Shown: positions 54,594-63,664 of the stretch, one piece after another | Layout: each line of letters begins with the position of its first letter | Position numbering within the stretch: the first letter of the stretch is position 1 | DNA from: Bradyrhizobium sp. 139 | Lineage (GTDB): Bacteria > Pseudomonadota > Alphaproteobacteria > Rhizobiales > Xanthobacteraceae | Assembly: GCF_023074175.1 (NCBI RefSeq) | Contig: NZ_JADPKS010000022.1 | Span: 1 to 64,000, forward strand | Direction: 5' to 3' | Length of the DNA stretch: 64,000 nucleotides | Made by a program: the position numbers and the translations under genes | The notes under the pieces: model-generated | Seen by the model: the letters and a program-made list of their open reading frames with translations, nothing else | Told to the model about the DNA's origin: nothing | The model's database searches: none

Positions 54594-56861
54594 ATGCGGA
54601 GCGCGTCGGGAGGTCCCCGCGTCTTGTTGAGACGGCTCCGCGAAACCATGGCGGAGCAGGTCTCGGCCCAGGAGCGGCTGGACAAGATCGTGGTGCTGAT
54701 CGCTGCCAACATGGTGGCCGAGGTGTGCTCGGTCTACGTGCTGCGCATCGACAACACCCTCGAGCTCTACGCCACCGAAGGCCTCAACCGCGAGGCGGTG
54801 CACCACACCGTGCTCAGCGCCCATGAGGGCCTGGTCGGCCTCGTCGCCAGCGAGGCGACGCCGCTCAATCTGAGCGACGCACAGAGCCACCCGGCCTTCT
54901 CGTTCCGACCCGAGACCGGCGAGGAAATCTACCACTCCTTCCTCGGCGTGCCGATCCTGCGCGCCGGCAACACGCTCGGCGTGCTAGTGGTGCAGAACCG
55001 GGCCAAGCGCAACTATGTCGAGGAGGAGCTCGAGGCGCTCCAGACCACCGCGATGGTGCTGGCGGAGCTGATCGCCTCCGGCGAACTGTCCGCGCTGGCG
55101 CAGCCGGGGCACGAGCCTGCCGCGCGCCATTCCGCGCAGAAGGTCGGCGCGATCCTGTCGGAAGGCATCGCGCTAGGTCATGTCGTGCTGCACGAGCCGC
55201 GCGTCGTCATCAAGGACTATATCGCCGAGGACCTGCCGAAGGAGATCAAGCGGCTCGACACCGCGCTCGCCAAGCTGCGCGCTGATCTCGACCGCATGCT
55301 GGAGCGCGGCGACGTCGCCGACGGTGGCGAGCACCGCGAGGTGCTGGAAGCCTATCGCATGTTCGCCAACGACCAGGGCTGGTCGCACAAGCTGCACGAG
55401 GCGGTCGCCACCGGCCTCACCGCGGAAGCGGCCGTCGAGCGCGTGCAGTCCGACACCCGCGCGCGCATGCTGCGCTCGACCGATCCATACCTGCGCGATC
55501 GACTGCATGATCTCGAGGATCTCGGCTATCGCCTGATGCGGCAGCTGGTCGGTCAGGACCACGCGCCCTCGCGCGAGCAATTGCCCGACAACGCCATCGT
55601 CATCGCGCGCGCGATGGGCCCGGCGGCGCTGCTCGACTACGACCGCAAGCGCCTGCGCGGCATTGTGCTGGAGGAAGGCACCGCCAACTCCCACGTCTCG
55701 ATCGTGGCCCGCGCGCTCGGCATTCCCGCGGTCGGCGAAGTCCCGAACGCGCCGGGCATCGCCGATCCCGGCGACGCCATCATCGTCGATGGCACCTCCG
55801 GCTCGATCTATGTGCGCCCGTCGCAGGAGGTCGAGGCCGCCTTCGCCGAGCGCGTGCGCTTCCGTGCCCGCCGCCAGGCGCAATATCTGGCGCTGCGCGA
55901 CCGTCCCTGCGTCACCAAGGACGGGCAAAAAGTCGAGCTGATGATCAATGCGGGTCTCGCCATCGACCTGCCTCATATCGAGGACACCGGCAGCGCCGGC
56001 ATCGGCCTGTTCCGCACCGAGCTGCAATTCATGGTCGGCCAGAGCCTGCCGCGCACCAGCGACCAGCTCGCGCTCTATCGCACCGTGCTGGATGCCGCAG
56101 GCACCAAGCCCGTCACCTTCCGCACTCTCGACATCGGCGGCGACAAGGCGCTGCCCTATATGGAAGCCGTGATCGAAGAAAATCCTGCTCTCGGCTGGCG
56201 CGCGATCAGGCTCGGGCTCGATCGCCCGGGGCTGCTGCGCGGCCAGATCCGGGCGCTGTTGCGCGCCGGCGGCGGCCGCGCGCTGCGCATCATGTTCCCG
56301 ATGATCTCGGAGGTCGCCGAGTTCGATTCGGCGAAGGCGCTGGTCGAGCGCGAGCTGACCTATCTGCGCCAGCACGGCCATACCCTGCCGGAGCGGATCG
56401 ACATCGGCACCATGGTCGAGGTGCCCGCCCTGCTCTACCAGTTCGACGAGCTCCTGAAGAAGGTCGACTTCATCTCGGTCGGCTCCAACGATCTGTTCCA
56501 GTTCCTGTTCGCGGTCGACCGCGGCAATGCCAAGGTTTCCGAGCGCTTCGACACCATGTCGGCGCCGATCCTGCGCGTGCTGTGCGAGATCGCACGGAAG
56601 TCCAACGCGGCAAAGAAGTCGCTGTCGCTCTGCGGCGAGATGGCCTCCAAGCCGATCGGCGCGCTGGCCTTGATCGCGATGGGTTATCGCTCGCTGTCGC
56701 TCTCGGCGACCGCGCTCGGCCCGGTCAAGGCGATGGTGATCGATCTCGATGCGAAAAAGGCCGAGGCGATGCTTGGCCCGTTGCTGGACGCCCCCGCCGG
56801 CAGCGTCTCGATCCGGCAGAAGCTGACGGAATTTGCCGAGGCCGAAGGCCTGGCGTTGTAG
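54594..56861 (+). CDS. ptsP: Phosphoenolpyruvate-protein phosphotransferase PtsP (EI-Ntr)
   Basis: Enzyme I of the nitrogen-related PTS, which phosphorylates NPr and so signals nitrogen/carbon state. Encodes 755 residues; GGAGGAGA lies twelve bases before the ATG at 54594. N-terminal GAF domain about 15-160 (LDKIVVLIAANMVAEVCSVYVLR). The phosphorylated His is in EEGTANSHVSIVARALGIPAVG (about 375). The PEP-binding barrel contains GIGLFRTELQFM, RTLDIGGDKALPYM and SVGSNDLFQFLFAVDR. GAF domains of PtsP sense glutamine. Confidence 0.96.
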   Translation: MRSASGGPRVLLRRLRETMAEQVSAQERLDKIVVLIAANMVAEVCSVYVLRIDNTLELYATEGLNREAVHHTVLSAHEGLVGLVASEATPLNLSDAQSHPAFSFRPETGEEIYHSFLGVPILRAGNTLGVLVVQNRAKRNYVEEELEALQTTAMVLAELIASGELSALAQPGHEPAARHSAQKVGAILSEGIALGHVVLHEPRVVIKDYIAEDLPKEIKRLDTALAKLRADLDRMLERGDVADGGEHREVLEAYRMFANDQGWSHKLHEAVATGLTAEAAVERVQSDTRARMLRSTDPYLRDRLHDLEDLGYRLMRQLVGQDHAPSREQLPDNAIVIARAMGPAALLDYDRKRLRGIVLEEGTANSHVSIVARALGIPAVGEVPNAPGIADPGDAIIVDGTSGSIYVRPSQEVEAAFAERVRFRARRQAQYLALRDRPCVTKDGQKVELMINAGLAIDLPHIEDTGSAGIGLFRTELQFMVGQSLPRTSDQLALYRTVLDAAGTKPVTFRTLDIGGDKALPYMEAVIEENPALGWRAIRLGLDRPGLLRGQIRALLRAGGGRALRIMFPMISEVAEFDSAKALVERELTYLRQHGHTLPERIDIGTMVEVPALLYQFDELLKKVDFISVGSNDLFQFLFAVDRGNAKVSERFDTMSAPILRVLCEIARKSNAAKKSLSLCGEMASKPIGALALIAMGYRSLSLSATALGPVKAMVIDLDAKKAEAMLGPLLDAPAGSVSIRQKLTEFAEAEGLAL

Positions 56862-56918
56862 CGGGCCTGTCGCCCCTTCCCGCCGCCTCGCCCTTTTTCC
56901 GCACCTGAGACCAAACCG

Positions 56919-58004
56919 ATGTCGTCACTCCCCGAAGCCAAACTGGACGTCCTGCTCGCGCATCACGCCTCGCTTGAGGCCGAATCGCTGGGACAGCTCG
57001 CCTCCGAGCGCTATGTGCAGATCACGCGCGAGCTTGCCGAGATCACGCCGCTGATCGAGGCGGTCAAGGCCTATCGCTCCGCCGTCAAGGAGCTCGCCGA
57101 CGCCGAGGCGCTGATCGCCGATCCCGCGACGGATACCGAGATGCGCGGCATGGCGGAAGCCGAGCGCGATGAGTTGACGCCCAAAATCGAACAGCTGGTC
57201 CAGAAGATCCGCGTCGCGCTGCTGCCCAAGGACGCCATGGACGACCGCAACGTGGTGCTGGAAATCCGTGCCGGCACCGGCGGCGACGAGGCCTCGCTGT
57301 TCGCCGGCGATTTGTTCCGGATGTACGAGCGCTTCGCCAGCTTGCAGGGCTGGAAGGTCGAGGTGATCTCGGCGAGCGAAGGCACGGTCGGCGGCTACAA
57401 GGAAATCATCGCAGAGGTGCAGGGCCGCGGCGCGTTCTCGAAACTGAAATTCGAATCCGGCGTGCACCGCGTGCAGCGCGTGCCCGACACCGAGACGCAG
57501 GGGCGCATCCACACCTCCGCGGCGACGGTCGCCGTGCTGCCGGAGGTCGAGGACGTCGACGTCGATATCAAGAACGATGATCTGCGCATCGAGACCATGC
57601 GCGCGCAAGGCGCCGGCGGCCAGCACGTCAACAAGACGGAATCGGCGATCCGCATCACCCATATCCCAACCGGCATCGTCGTGATGATGCAGGACAGCCG
57701 TTCGCAGCACAAGAACCGCGCCTCCGCCATGAACATCCTGCGCTCGCGCATCTACGACGCCGAGCAGCAACGCGTCGATGCCGCCCGCTCGGCCGAGCGC
57801 AAGGAGAAGGTCGGCTCCGGCGACCGCAGCGAACGCATCCGCACCTATAATTTCCCGCAAGGACGCGTCACCGACCATCGCATCAATCTGACGCTCTACA
57901 AACTGCCGCAGGTGATCGCCGGAGAAGCAATCGGCGAGCTGATCGATGCGCTGACCACGGAGCACCAGGCTGCGCAGCTCGCAGCCCAGGGTGCGGGGGC
58001 CTAG
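56919..58004 (+). CDS. prfA: Peptide chain release factor 1
   Basis: Recognises UAA and UAG stop codons. Encodes 361 residues. The GGQ motif is in [21 protein letters not shown] and the PxT-type anticodon region in [19 protein letters not shown]. Same strand as ptsP with 57 bases between. In many relatives prmC, the methyltransferase that modifies this GGQ, follows; here the next gene is an opposing marR. Confidence 0.97.
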   Translation: MSSLPEAKLDVLLAHHASLEAESLGQLASERYVQITRELAEITPLIEAVKAYRSAVKELADAEALIADPATDTEMRGMAEAERDELTPKIEQLVQKIRVALLPKDAMDDRNVVLEIRAGTGGDEASLFAGDLFRMYERFASLQGWKVEVISASEGTVGGYKEIIAEVQGRGAFSKLKFESGVHRVQRVPDTETQGRIHTSAATVAVLPEVEDVDVDIKNDDLRIETMRAQGAGGQHVNKTESAIRITHIPTGIVVMMQDSRSQHKNRASAMNILRSRIYDAEQQRVDAARSAERKEKVGSGDRSERIRTYNFPQGRVTDHRINLTLYKLPQVIAGEAIGELIDALTTEHQAAQLAAQGAGA

Positions 58005-58014
58005 ATCTCGCGCC

Positions 58015-58485
58015 TCAACGCGCCTTGGCTCGGAACGCTCGCAGGATCTTGCCCAAGGCGGGTGCGGCGGCACTGAGCTCGTCCACATGAATGCGCGAGA
58101 GCGATCGCAGCTTCTGCTCGCCCTTGGCGGTCAGCTTAACCAGGACCCGCCGCGCATCCTCGGGATCGGCTTTCCGGCCGATCAGCTCCAGCTTCACCAT
58201 GCGATCCACCAGCCCCACCGCGGTATGGTGCCGGATCAGGAGGAAGCGCGCGATGTCGCCGACGCTTGCGCCGTCAGGGTCGGCCAACCCTTTGATCGCC
58301 AGCAGCGCCTGATGCTGCTGCGGCGTCAGCCCGGCACTCTGGGCCGCGGCTTCGCTGAATGCCAGGAAGGTCCGGAGCTGATAGCGAAACTTTGCAAGCG
58401 CCGCGTAGTCGGCCTCGCGCATCGCGCCGTCCTTTGAGGGCGCCGCTGACGCGGGGCGTGTCGTCTTCCGTTTCGATCGAGCCAT
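58015..58485 (-). CDS. MarR family transcriptional regulator
   Basis: Encodes 156 residues from the ATG at 58485. After a basic N-terminal tail (ARSKRKTTRPASAAPSK) comes the winged helix: LTPQQHQALLAIKGLADPDGASVGDIARFLLIRHHTAVGLVDRMVKLELIGRKADPEDARRVLVKLTAKGE. Targets unknown. The stretch just before the start codon is a 9-bp tandem repeat (58491-58524). Confidence 0.88.
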   Translation of the reverse strand: MARSKRKTTRPASAAPSKDGAMREADYAALAKFRYQLRTFLAFSEAAAQSAGLTPQQHQALLAIKGLADPDGASVGDIARFLLIRHHTAVGLVDRMVKLELIGRKADPEDARRVLVKLTAKGEQKLRSLSRIHVDELSAAAPALGKILRAFRAKAR

Positions 58486-58490
58486 TCCGT

Positions 58491-58524
58491 GCCTGCCCTG
58501 CCTGCCCTGCCTGCCCTGCCTGCG
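58491..58524. repeat. Tandem repeat, 9-bp unit, about 3.7 copies
   Basis: GCCTGCCCT occurs three times in register followed by GCCTGCGAC. It lies 5 bases upstream of the minus-strand ATG of the marR gene, in its leader, where copy-number change would move or mask the ribosome binding site. Confidence 0.8.
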
Positions 58525-58625
58525 ACGTCGAGCCCGCCGATGGAGCGGGCGGTTGCTGCCGAGACTAGCAAGGAAGGATAGGCGGAACCAACGGAGCGGC
58601 GCCGCAGGTGCACAAAGATCGGGGC

Positions 58626-59240
58626 CTATTCGAAACTGGAGAGCAGGATCTCCACCAGGATGACCTGAAACGCGATCGGGATGCGAACGCTCTTCCGCCG
58701 GATCGAGCGCTGGAGCGCGCTGACGATCTCGGCGCTGGTCAAGGCACCCGCCGATGCGTTGGTCGTCAACTCGGCCCACATCTGCGACAGCGAGCCGCCG
58801 GGCGGGATCACCGGCTTGATGGTCACGCCGCAGCCCTGTGCCCAATCCACGATCTCCCGCATCGTGTGAGGACCGCAGTTGCGTGCGGTCGCAAGGCGCT
58901 CGGCCGTCAACACGCGTAGCAGCTCGCGCGAGGGCGACCACGCGCCCTTTGGCGGCTGCTCGCCGGTGAGCTCGACCGCTAGCTCCTTCAAGACGTTCTG
59001 GGCCCGCACGCTCAGTCTCTTCATCGGCCCCGGCGTACGCTTCGCCTGAACGGAGCCGACGGCCGGTCCCCGCTCGCCGGTCGGCCGATTGCGTGGCTCG
59101 GACATGCGGGTGGCATCACCGGACTGCGGCGTCGCGCGCTGGTCATTGACCTCCGCGGGCCACCCAGCCTCAGGCCGCTCCGCCTCCTGCAGCCAGGGCT
59201 GTAGCTTCCGGTCACCTGCCACTGTCGTCTGCCGCGCCAT
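58626..59240 (-). CDS. Protein with RNA-polymerase alpha C-terminal-domain-like helix-hairpin-helix
   Basis: Encodes 204 residues if the ATG at 59240 is used (GAGAG upstream); others exist at 59267 and 59105. Residues about 73-135 resemble the alpha-CTD of RpoA: LSVRAQNVLKELAVELTGE, then LTAERLATARNCGPHTMREIVDWAQGCGV, where RpoA has LSVRxxNxLK and LLxxxNxGxKSLxEI. The N-terminal 70 residues are polar and probably disordered; the C-terminus is hydrophobic (IAFQVILVEILLSSFE). No polymerase-assembly domain. A DNA-binding or transcription-modulating role is inferred. Confidence 0.7.
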   Translation of the reverse strand: MARQTTVAGDRKLQPWLQEAERPEAGWPAEVNDQRATPQSGDATRMSEPRNRPTGERGPAVGSVQAKRTPGPMKRLSVRAQNVLKELAVELTGEQPPKGAWSPSRELLRVLTAERLATARNCGPHTMREIVDWAQGCGVTIKPVIPPGGSLSQMWAELTTNASAGALTSAEIVSALQRSIRRKSVRIPIAFQVILVEILLSSFE

Positions 59241-59285
59241 TTCTCTCGCCAAACCCGCCAGCCTCATAGTCACAAAGACTAATAT

Positions 59286-59302
59286 ATATCGTAATCCGAT
59301 AT
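59286..59302. promoter_or_regulatory. Palindrome ATATCGTAATCCGATAT, probable operator
   Basis: Perfect inverted repeat ATATCG-N5-CGATAT in an AT-rich stretch between the alpha-CTD-like gene (start 59240) and the divergent binding-protein gene (start 59493). Typical size for a dimeric repressor. Confidence 0.5.
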
Positions 59303-59492
59303 GTTTTCACGACATAATTTTCGTCGTTCGACCAAAGGCGAATTTGACAGAAGGCGTTCACAAGCAATGTTTACGGCCAAGAGCTACACGCGGATGTGAC
59401 GTGCCCGGCGCGGGCAGGCCTTCGAGGCCGAGCCGCCGCCGGACAAGTCGTGTTTTGCCTGCAAACAAGAACGATGTTCGGAGGAAACGACC

Positions 59493-60827
59493 ATGACTGA
59501 CGATCTCATCCGCCGCGGCCTCTCGCGCCGTGGCCTGCTCCAGACCACGGCGGGCCTCATCGGCGGCTCGGTGCTGCCAGCGATGCCGGCACTTGCCGAC
59601 GACAAGCCGGCGATCGGCTCCTATCCCGCCGGCGTTTCGGGCTCCACAGCCTTCATCGGAATCTCAGTGCCGCGCACCGGCACCTATGCCGTGCAGGGCG
59701 AGGATGAGCTCAAGGGTTATCAGCTCGCGATCGAGCACATCAACAGCGGCCATGATCTGATCAAGAAGATCTCGCCGAAAACCAGCAAGGGCGTGCTCGG
59801 CAAGGAGCTGAAGTTCGGCGTTGCGGATTCCGCGGCCAAGCCGAACGAGGCGGTGCAGGCCCAGCAGCGCTTCATCAGCGAGAACAAGGCGATCATGATC
59901 ACCGGCGGCACGTCGAGCGCAGTTGCGGTCGCGCTCAACAAGCTCGCTCAGCGCGAGCACGTGCTGTTCGTGTGCGGCATTTCCGGCTCGAACGACACCA
60001 CCGGCAAGGATTGCGTGCGTTACGGTGTCCGTCAGAACTTCTTCGGCCAGACCGCAGCCGCAGCGATCGGGCCCGTGATGGTCAGGGAATTCGGCAAGGG
60101 CAAGAAGGCGGCGTATCTGACGCCGGACTACACCTACGGCCACACCGTCACCAAGTCGATGCAGGACTTCCTGGCGACCGCGGGCTGGACCACGGTGACC
60201 AACCAGGTCGCACCGCTCGGCGCCCCCGACTATTCCTCATATCTGCTGAACGTCGCGAACTCCGGCGCCGACGTGCTCATCAACGTCAACTGGGGCCACG
60301 ACGCCGTGCTCTCGACCCGGCAGGCCAAGCAGTTCGGCGTGCTCGACAAGATGAAGCTGGTCGTCCCCTACCAAGTGCCTTTCATCGCGCGCGAGACCGG
60401 CGGCCTGATGCAGGGCGTCTACGCCGCCACCGACTATTGGTGGACGATCGAAGACAAGTTCCCGCTGGCCAAGATGTTCAACGAGGCCTTCGAGAAGAAG
60501 TTCGGCTACAAGCCGGAATGGGGCGCCGAGAACGCCTATGTCAGCTTCGCGCACTGGGCCCATATGTGCGAGCAGGCCGGCAGCTTCAATCCGCCCGACG
60601 TGATCAAGGCCTATGAGAAGGGCGAGACGATTCCCTCGCTGGTCGGCGACGTGCATTACCGCCCCGAGGATCACCAGTGCATTCGCCCGGTGATCATCGT
60701 CAAGGGCAAGATGCAGAAGGACATGAAGAACAAGGAAGACTGGTACGACGTCGTCGAGATCGTCCCGGGTGAAGGCCTGATGCAGAAGCCGGACGCGTTC
60801 GGCTGCCATCTCGGCGACTACACCTGA
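59493..60827 (+). CDS. ABC transporter substrate-binding protein, branched-chain amino acid type
   Basis: Encodes 444 residues; GGAGG lies upstream of the ATG at 59493. IRRGLSRRGLLQTTAGLIGGSVLPAMPALA is a twin-arginine signal. The mature part starts with a type I binding fold (AFIGISVPRTGTYAVQGEDELKGYQLAIEHIN) and has the aromatic DYWWTIEDKFPLAK segment. First gene of an operon with LivH, a LivM-LivG fusion and LivF. Substrate not predictable; possibly aromatic or aliphatic carboxylates or amides. Confidence 0.92.
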   Translation: MTDDLIRRGLSRRGLLQTTAGLIGGSVLPAMPALADDKPAIGSYPAGVSGSTAFIGISVPRTGTYAVQGEDELKGYQLAIEHINSGHDLIKKISPKTSKGVLGKELKFGVADSAAKPNEAVQAQQRFISENKAIMITGGTSSAVAVALNKLAQREHVLFVCGISGSNDTTGKDCVRYGVRQNFFGQTAAAAIGPVMVREFGKGKKAAYLTPDYTYGHTVTKSMQDFLATAGWTTVTNQVAPLGAPDYSSYLLNVANSGADVLINVNWGHDAVLSTRQAKQFGVLDKMKLVVPYQVPFIARETGGLMQGVYAATDYWWTIEDKFPLAKMFNEAFEKKFGYKPEWGAENAYVSFAHWAHMCEQAGSFNPPDVIKAYEKGETIPSLVGDVHYRPEDHQCIRPVIIVKGKMQKDMKNKEDWYDVVEIVPGEGLMQKPDAFGCHLGDYT

Positions 60828-60926
60828 ACCCGCGCTAACCCCTGTAACGCCGTAGGCCGCACTCTGGACCTGCGGCGTCACCTTTTTTGACGCAGCGCCA
60901 TCGCGCGTCACAACAGCGATTGTCGC

Positions 60927-61802
60927 ATGATCAGTTGGCCCAGTCTCGTTTCGCAGCTTTTCAACGGGCTCGCGCTCGGTGCCCTGCTCGCACTGATCAG
61001 CTCCGGCCTGACCATCATCTACGGCACGCTGGGCGTGCTCAACCTCGCGCATGGCGCGATGTTCATGATCGGCGGCTATGCCGGCTTCGTCGCCTACCAG
61101 TACACGGAATCGTTCATCCTCGCCGTCATCGCGGGCTCCCTGTTCGTGATGCTGCTCGGCATCGTGATGGAACGTGTCATCATTCGCCATTTCTATCACC
61201 GCCCGCACGAGGATCAGCTGCTCGTGACATTCGGGCTCGGCATCTGCTTCGTCGAGATCGTGCGCCTGATCTTCTCCAGCCAATCGCAGCTGGTGCCGCC
61301 ACCGGCCATGTTCCAGGGCATCACCAATCTCGGCTTCATGTTCTATCCGACCTATCGCCTCGCCGTCGTCGGCATCATCGCGGTCGCGCTCGGCGCGCTG
61401 TTCATCATCCTCTACCGGACCTGGCTCGGCATGATCGTGCGGGCCGGCATCGAGGACTCGGTGATGGTCGATTCGCTCGGCATCAACGTCTACCGCGTCT
61501 TCATGGTCGTGTTCGGCATCGGCGCAATGGCCGCCGGCTTTGCCGGCATCGTCAATGCGCCGGTGGTGTCACTGACACCGGGCATCGGTGACGACATCCT
61601 GGTCCAGACCTTCGTGGTGGTGGTGATCGGCGGCGTCGGCTCATTCCCCGGCGCTATTCTCGGCGGCCTGATCGCCGGTGAGATCATCAGCGTCACCTCC
61701 ATGTTCAACCCAGGCTACGCCTATGTGATGCTGTTTGCGGCGATGACGCTCGTGCTCGTGGTGCGACCGCATGGCCTGCTCGGCGTCCAGGGCCGCGAAT
61801 AA
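60927..61802 (+). CDS. livH: ABC transporter permease, LivH type
   Basis: Encodes 291 residues with about eight membrane helices. GVLNLAHGAMFMIGGYAGF is the LivH hallmark (NxAHG), RAGIEDSVMVDSLGINVYR the coupling loop, and VQTFVVVVIGGVGSFPGAILGGLIAG the C-terminal signature. Follows the binding protein after 99 bases. Confidence 0.92.
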   Translation: MISWPSLVSQLFNGLALGALLALISSGLTIIYGTLGVLNLAHGAMFMIGGYAGFVAYQYTESFILAVIAGSLFVMLLGIVMERVIIRHFYHRPHEDQLLVTFGLGICFVEIVRLIFSSQSQLVPPPAMFQGITNLGFMFYPTYRLAVVGIIAVALGALFIILYRTWLGMIVRAGIEDSVMVDSLGINVYRVFMVVFGIGAMAAGFAGIVNAPVVSLTPGIGDDILVQTFVVVVIGGVGSFPGAILGGLIAGEIISVTSMFNPGYAYVMLFAAMTLVLVVRPHGLLGVQGRE

Positions 61803-61813
61803 GTGATCCGCTG

Positions 61814-63664
61814 ATGCTCAAGCAACGCCCGTTCCTGATCGAGACACTGACGGCCATCGGCCTGATCGTGGCTCCCTTCGTGCTGCCTCATCTCGGCTTC
61901 GCACCCAACACGGTGAACCGGATCCTGGTCTGGGGCCTGTTCGGCCTCGGCTTCGATATCCTGTTCGGCTTCACCGGCCTGCTGTCGTTCGGCCAGTCCG
62001 CCTTCTACGGCACCGGCGGTTTCGTCGCCGCTTACCTCCTGACCCGCACCGGCTTCAGCAACGTGCTGGGCGCGCTGGTCATCGGCATGGTCGCGGCGGC
62101 AGCGACCGGCTATCTGATCGGTCTGATCGCGCTCCGCCGCACCGGCATCTATTTCGCCATGATCACGGTGGCGATCGCGGAAGTGTTCTTCTTCGTCGAG
62201 TTCAATCCGCTCTCGGATTTCACCGGCGGCGAGAACGGCCTGCCGGGCGTGCCGACACCGAGCTTCAATCTCGGCTTCACGACCATCCATTTCACCAATG
62301 GCTGGTCGCTCTATCAGTTCATCGCGCTGTGCTATTTCATCGGTGTCATCATTGCGCTCAGGATCGTGCGCTCGCCGGTCGGCGCGATTCTGAGCGCGAT
62401 CCGGGACAATCCGCTGCGCGCCACCGCCGTCGGCCACAATATCCACGGCTACAAGCTGACCGCCTTCGTGATCGCAGCCGCCTACGCAGGGTTCGCCGGC
62501 GGCCTGCTCGGCGTGCTCCAGGCCTTCATGCCGCCCGACGCCTTCACCTTCGACACCTCCGGCCAACTCGTGATGCAGACCGCCATTGGCGGCCGAGGCA
62601 CGCTGTTCGGCCCGCTGGTCGGCGCGGCGGTCTGGCTGTTCCTGCAGGACTTCCTCCAGGCCGCACTGGGCCTCGGGGCCGCCTGGAAGCTCGTGCTGGG
62701 CGTGGTGTTCGTGCTGCTGGTCTGCTTCCTGCGCGGCGGCATCATCGGCGGTCTTGTAGACCTCTATCGCCTCGTCTCGGGCAAGCGTGAGCGAAGGGAT
62801 GCGGAGACGGAAGAACCGGAGGTCGCAGACGCCAAGGCGACGCAGCAACCCACACCGGCGCCGATGCAGGCCAAGGAGGTCGAACATCCCGCCTATACCG
62901 GGCCGATTCTGAAGGCCACGGGCCTCACCAAGCGCTATGGCGGCCTCGTCGCCAACAGCGACATCGATTTCAGCGTCGATCAGGGCGAGTTGCGCGGAAT
63001 CATCGGCCCGAACGGCGCCGGCAAGTCGACCTTCTTCAAGATGTTGACCTGCGAGATCGCACCGACCTCCGGCCAGATCGTGTTCGAGGGCCGCGACATC
63101 ACGGGATTGAAGGTCACCGAGGTTTGCCAGCTCGGACTTACCAAGAGCTACCAGGTTAACCAGCTCTTCACCGGGCTGACGGTGCAGCAAAACCTGACGA
63201 TTGCCGCGCTCGCCGAACTGCGCGGGAAGTTCCGGCTCGATCTATTCCGCAAGCTGTCAGACGTGAAGGACCTGACGGAGCAGGTTGAGCACACGCTCGC
63301 ACTGGTCAACCTGACCCGCCGCGCCGATACGCCCGTGGCCGAGCTCGCCTATGGCGAGAAGCGCAGACTGGAGATCGGGCTTGCGCTCGCCACCTCGCCG
63401 CGCCTGCTGCTGCTCGACGAGCCGCTTGCCGGCATGAGCCCGCGCGAGCGTATCGAGACCGTCAAGCTGCTCAAATCGATCGCGCGCGGGCGCACCATGA
63501 TCATCATAGACCACGACATGGATTCGCTGTTCGAGCTAGTCCAGCGCGTGACGGTGCTGCAGGAAGGCAAGGTGCTGCTGGACGGCACACCGGAGGAAAT
63601 CAGGACCAACGCCGCGGTGCAGGAAGCCTATCTCGGCGGCGTGCACGGAGAGATCGCCGCATGA
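61814..63664 (+). CDS. Fused ABC transporter permease-ATPase (LivM-LivG)
   Basis: Encodes 616 residues. Residues about 1-315 are a LivM permease (FDILFGFTGLLSFGQSAFYGTGGF; AIRDNPLRATAVGHN). A charged linker of about 55 residues (SGKRERRDAETEEPEVADAK region) leads to a LivG ATPase (about 370-616) with Walker A GPNGAGKSTFFKML, signature LAYGEKRRLEIGLAL and Walker B LLLLDEPLAGMSP. The fusion is open and continuous, without a stop or frameshift. The next gene starts in its last codon (ATGA). Confidence 0.93.
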   Translation: MLKQRPFLIETLTAIGLIVAPFVLPHLGFAPNTVNRILVWGLFGLGFDILFGFTGLLSFGQSAFYGTGGFVAAYLLTRTGFSNVLGALVIGMVAAAATGYLIGLIALRRTGIYFAMITVAIAEVFFFVEFNPLSDFTGGENGLPGVPTPSFNLGFTTIHFTNGWSLYQFIALCYFIGVIIALRIVRSPVGAILSAIRDNPLRATAVGHNIHGYKLTAFVIAAAYAGFAGGLLGVLQAFMPPDAFTFDTSGQLVMQTAIGGRGTLFGPLVGAAVWLFLQDFLQAALGLGAAWKLVLGVVFVLLVCFLRGGIIGGLVDLYRLVSGKRERRDAETEEPEVADAKATQQPTPAPMQAKEVEHPAYTGPILKATGLTKRYGGLVANSDIDFSVDQGELRGIIGPNGAGKSTFFKMLTCEIAPTSGQIVFEGRDITGLKVTEVCQLGLTKSYQVNQLFTGLTVQQNLTIAALAELRGKFRLDLFRKLSDVKDLTEQVEHTLALVNLTRRADTPVAELAYGEKRRLEIGLALATSPRLLLLDEPLAGMSPRERIETVKLLKSIARGRTMIIIDHDMDSLFELVQRVTVLQEGKVLLDGTPEEIRTNAAVQEAYLGGVHGEIAA

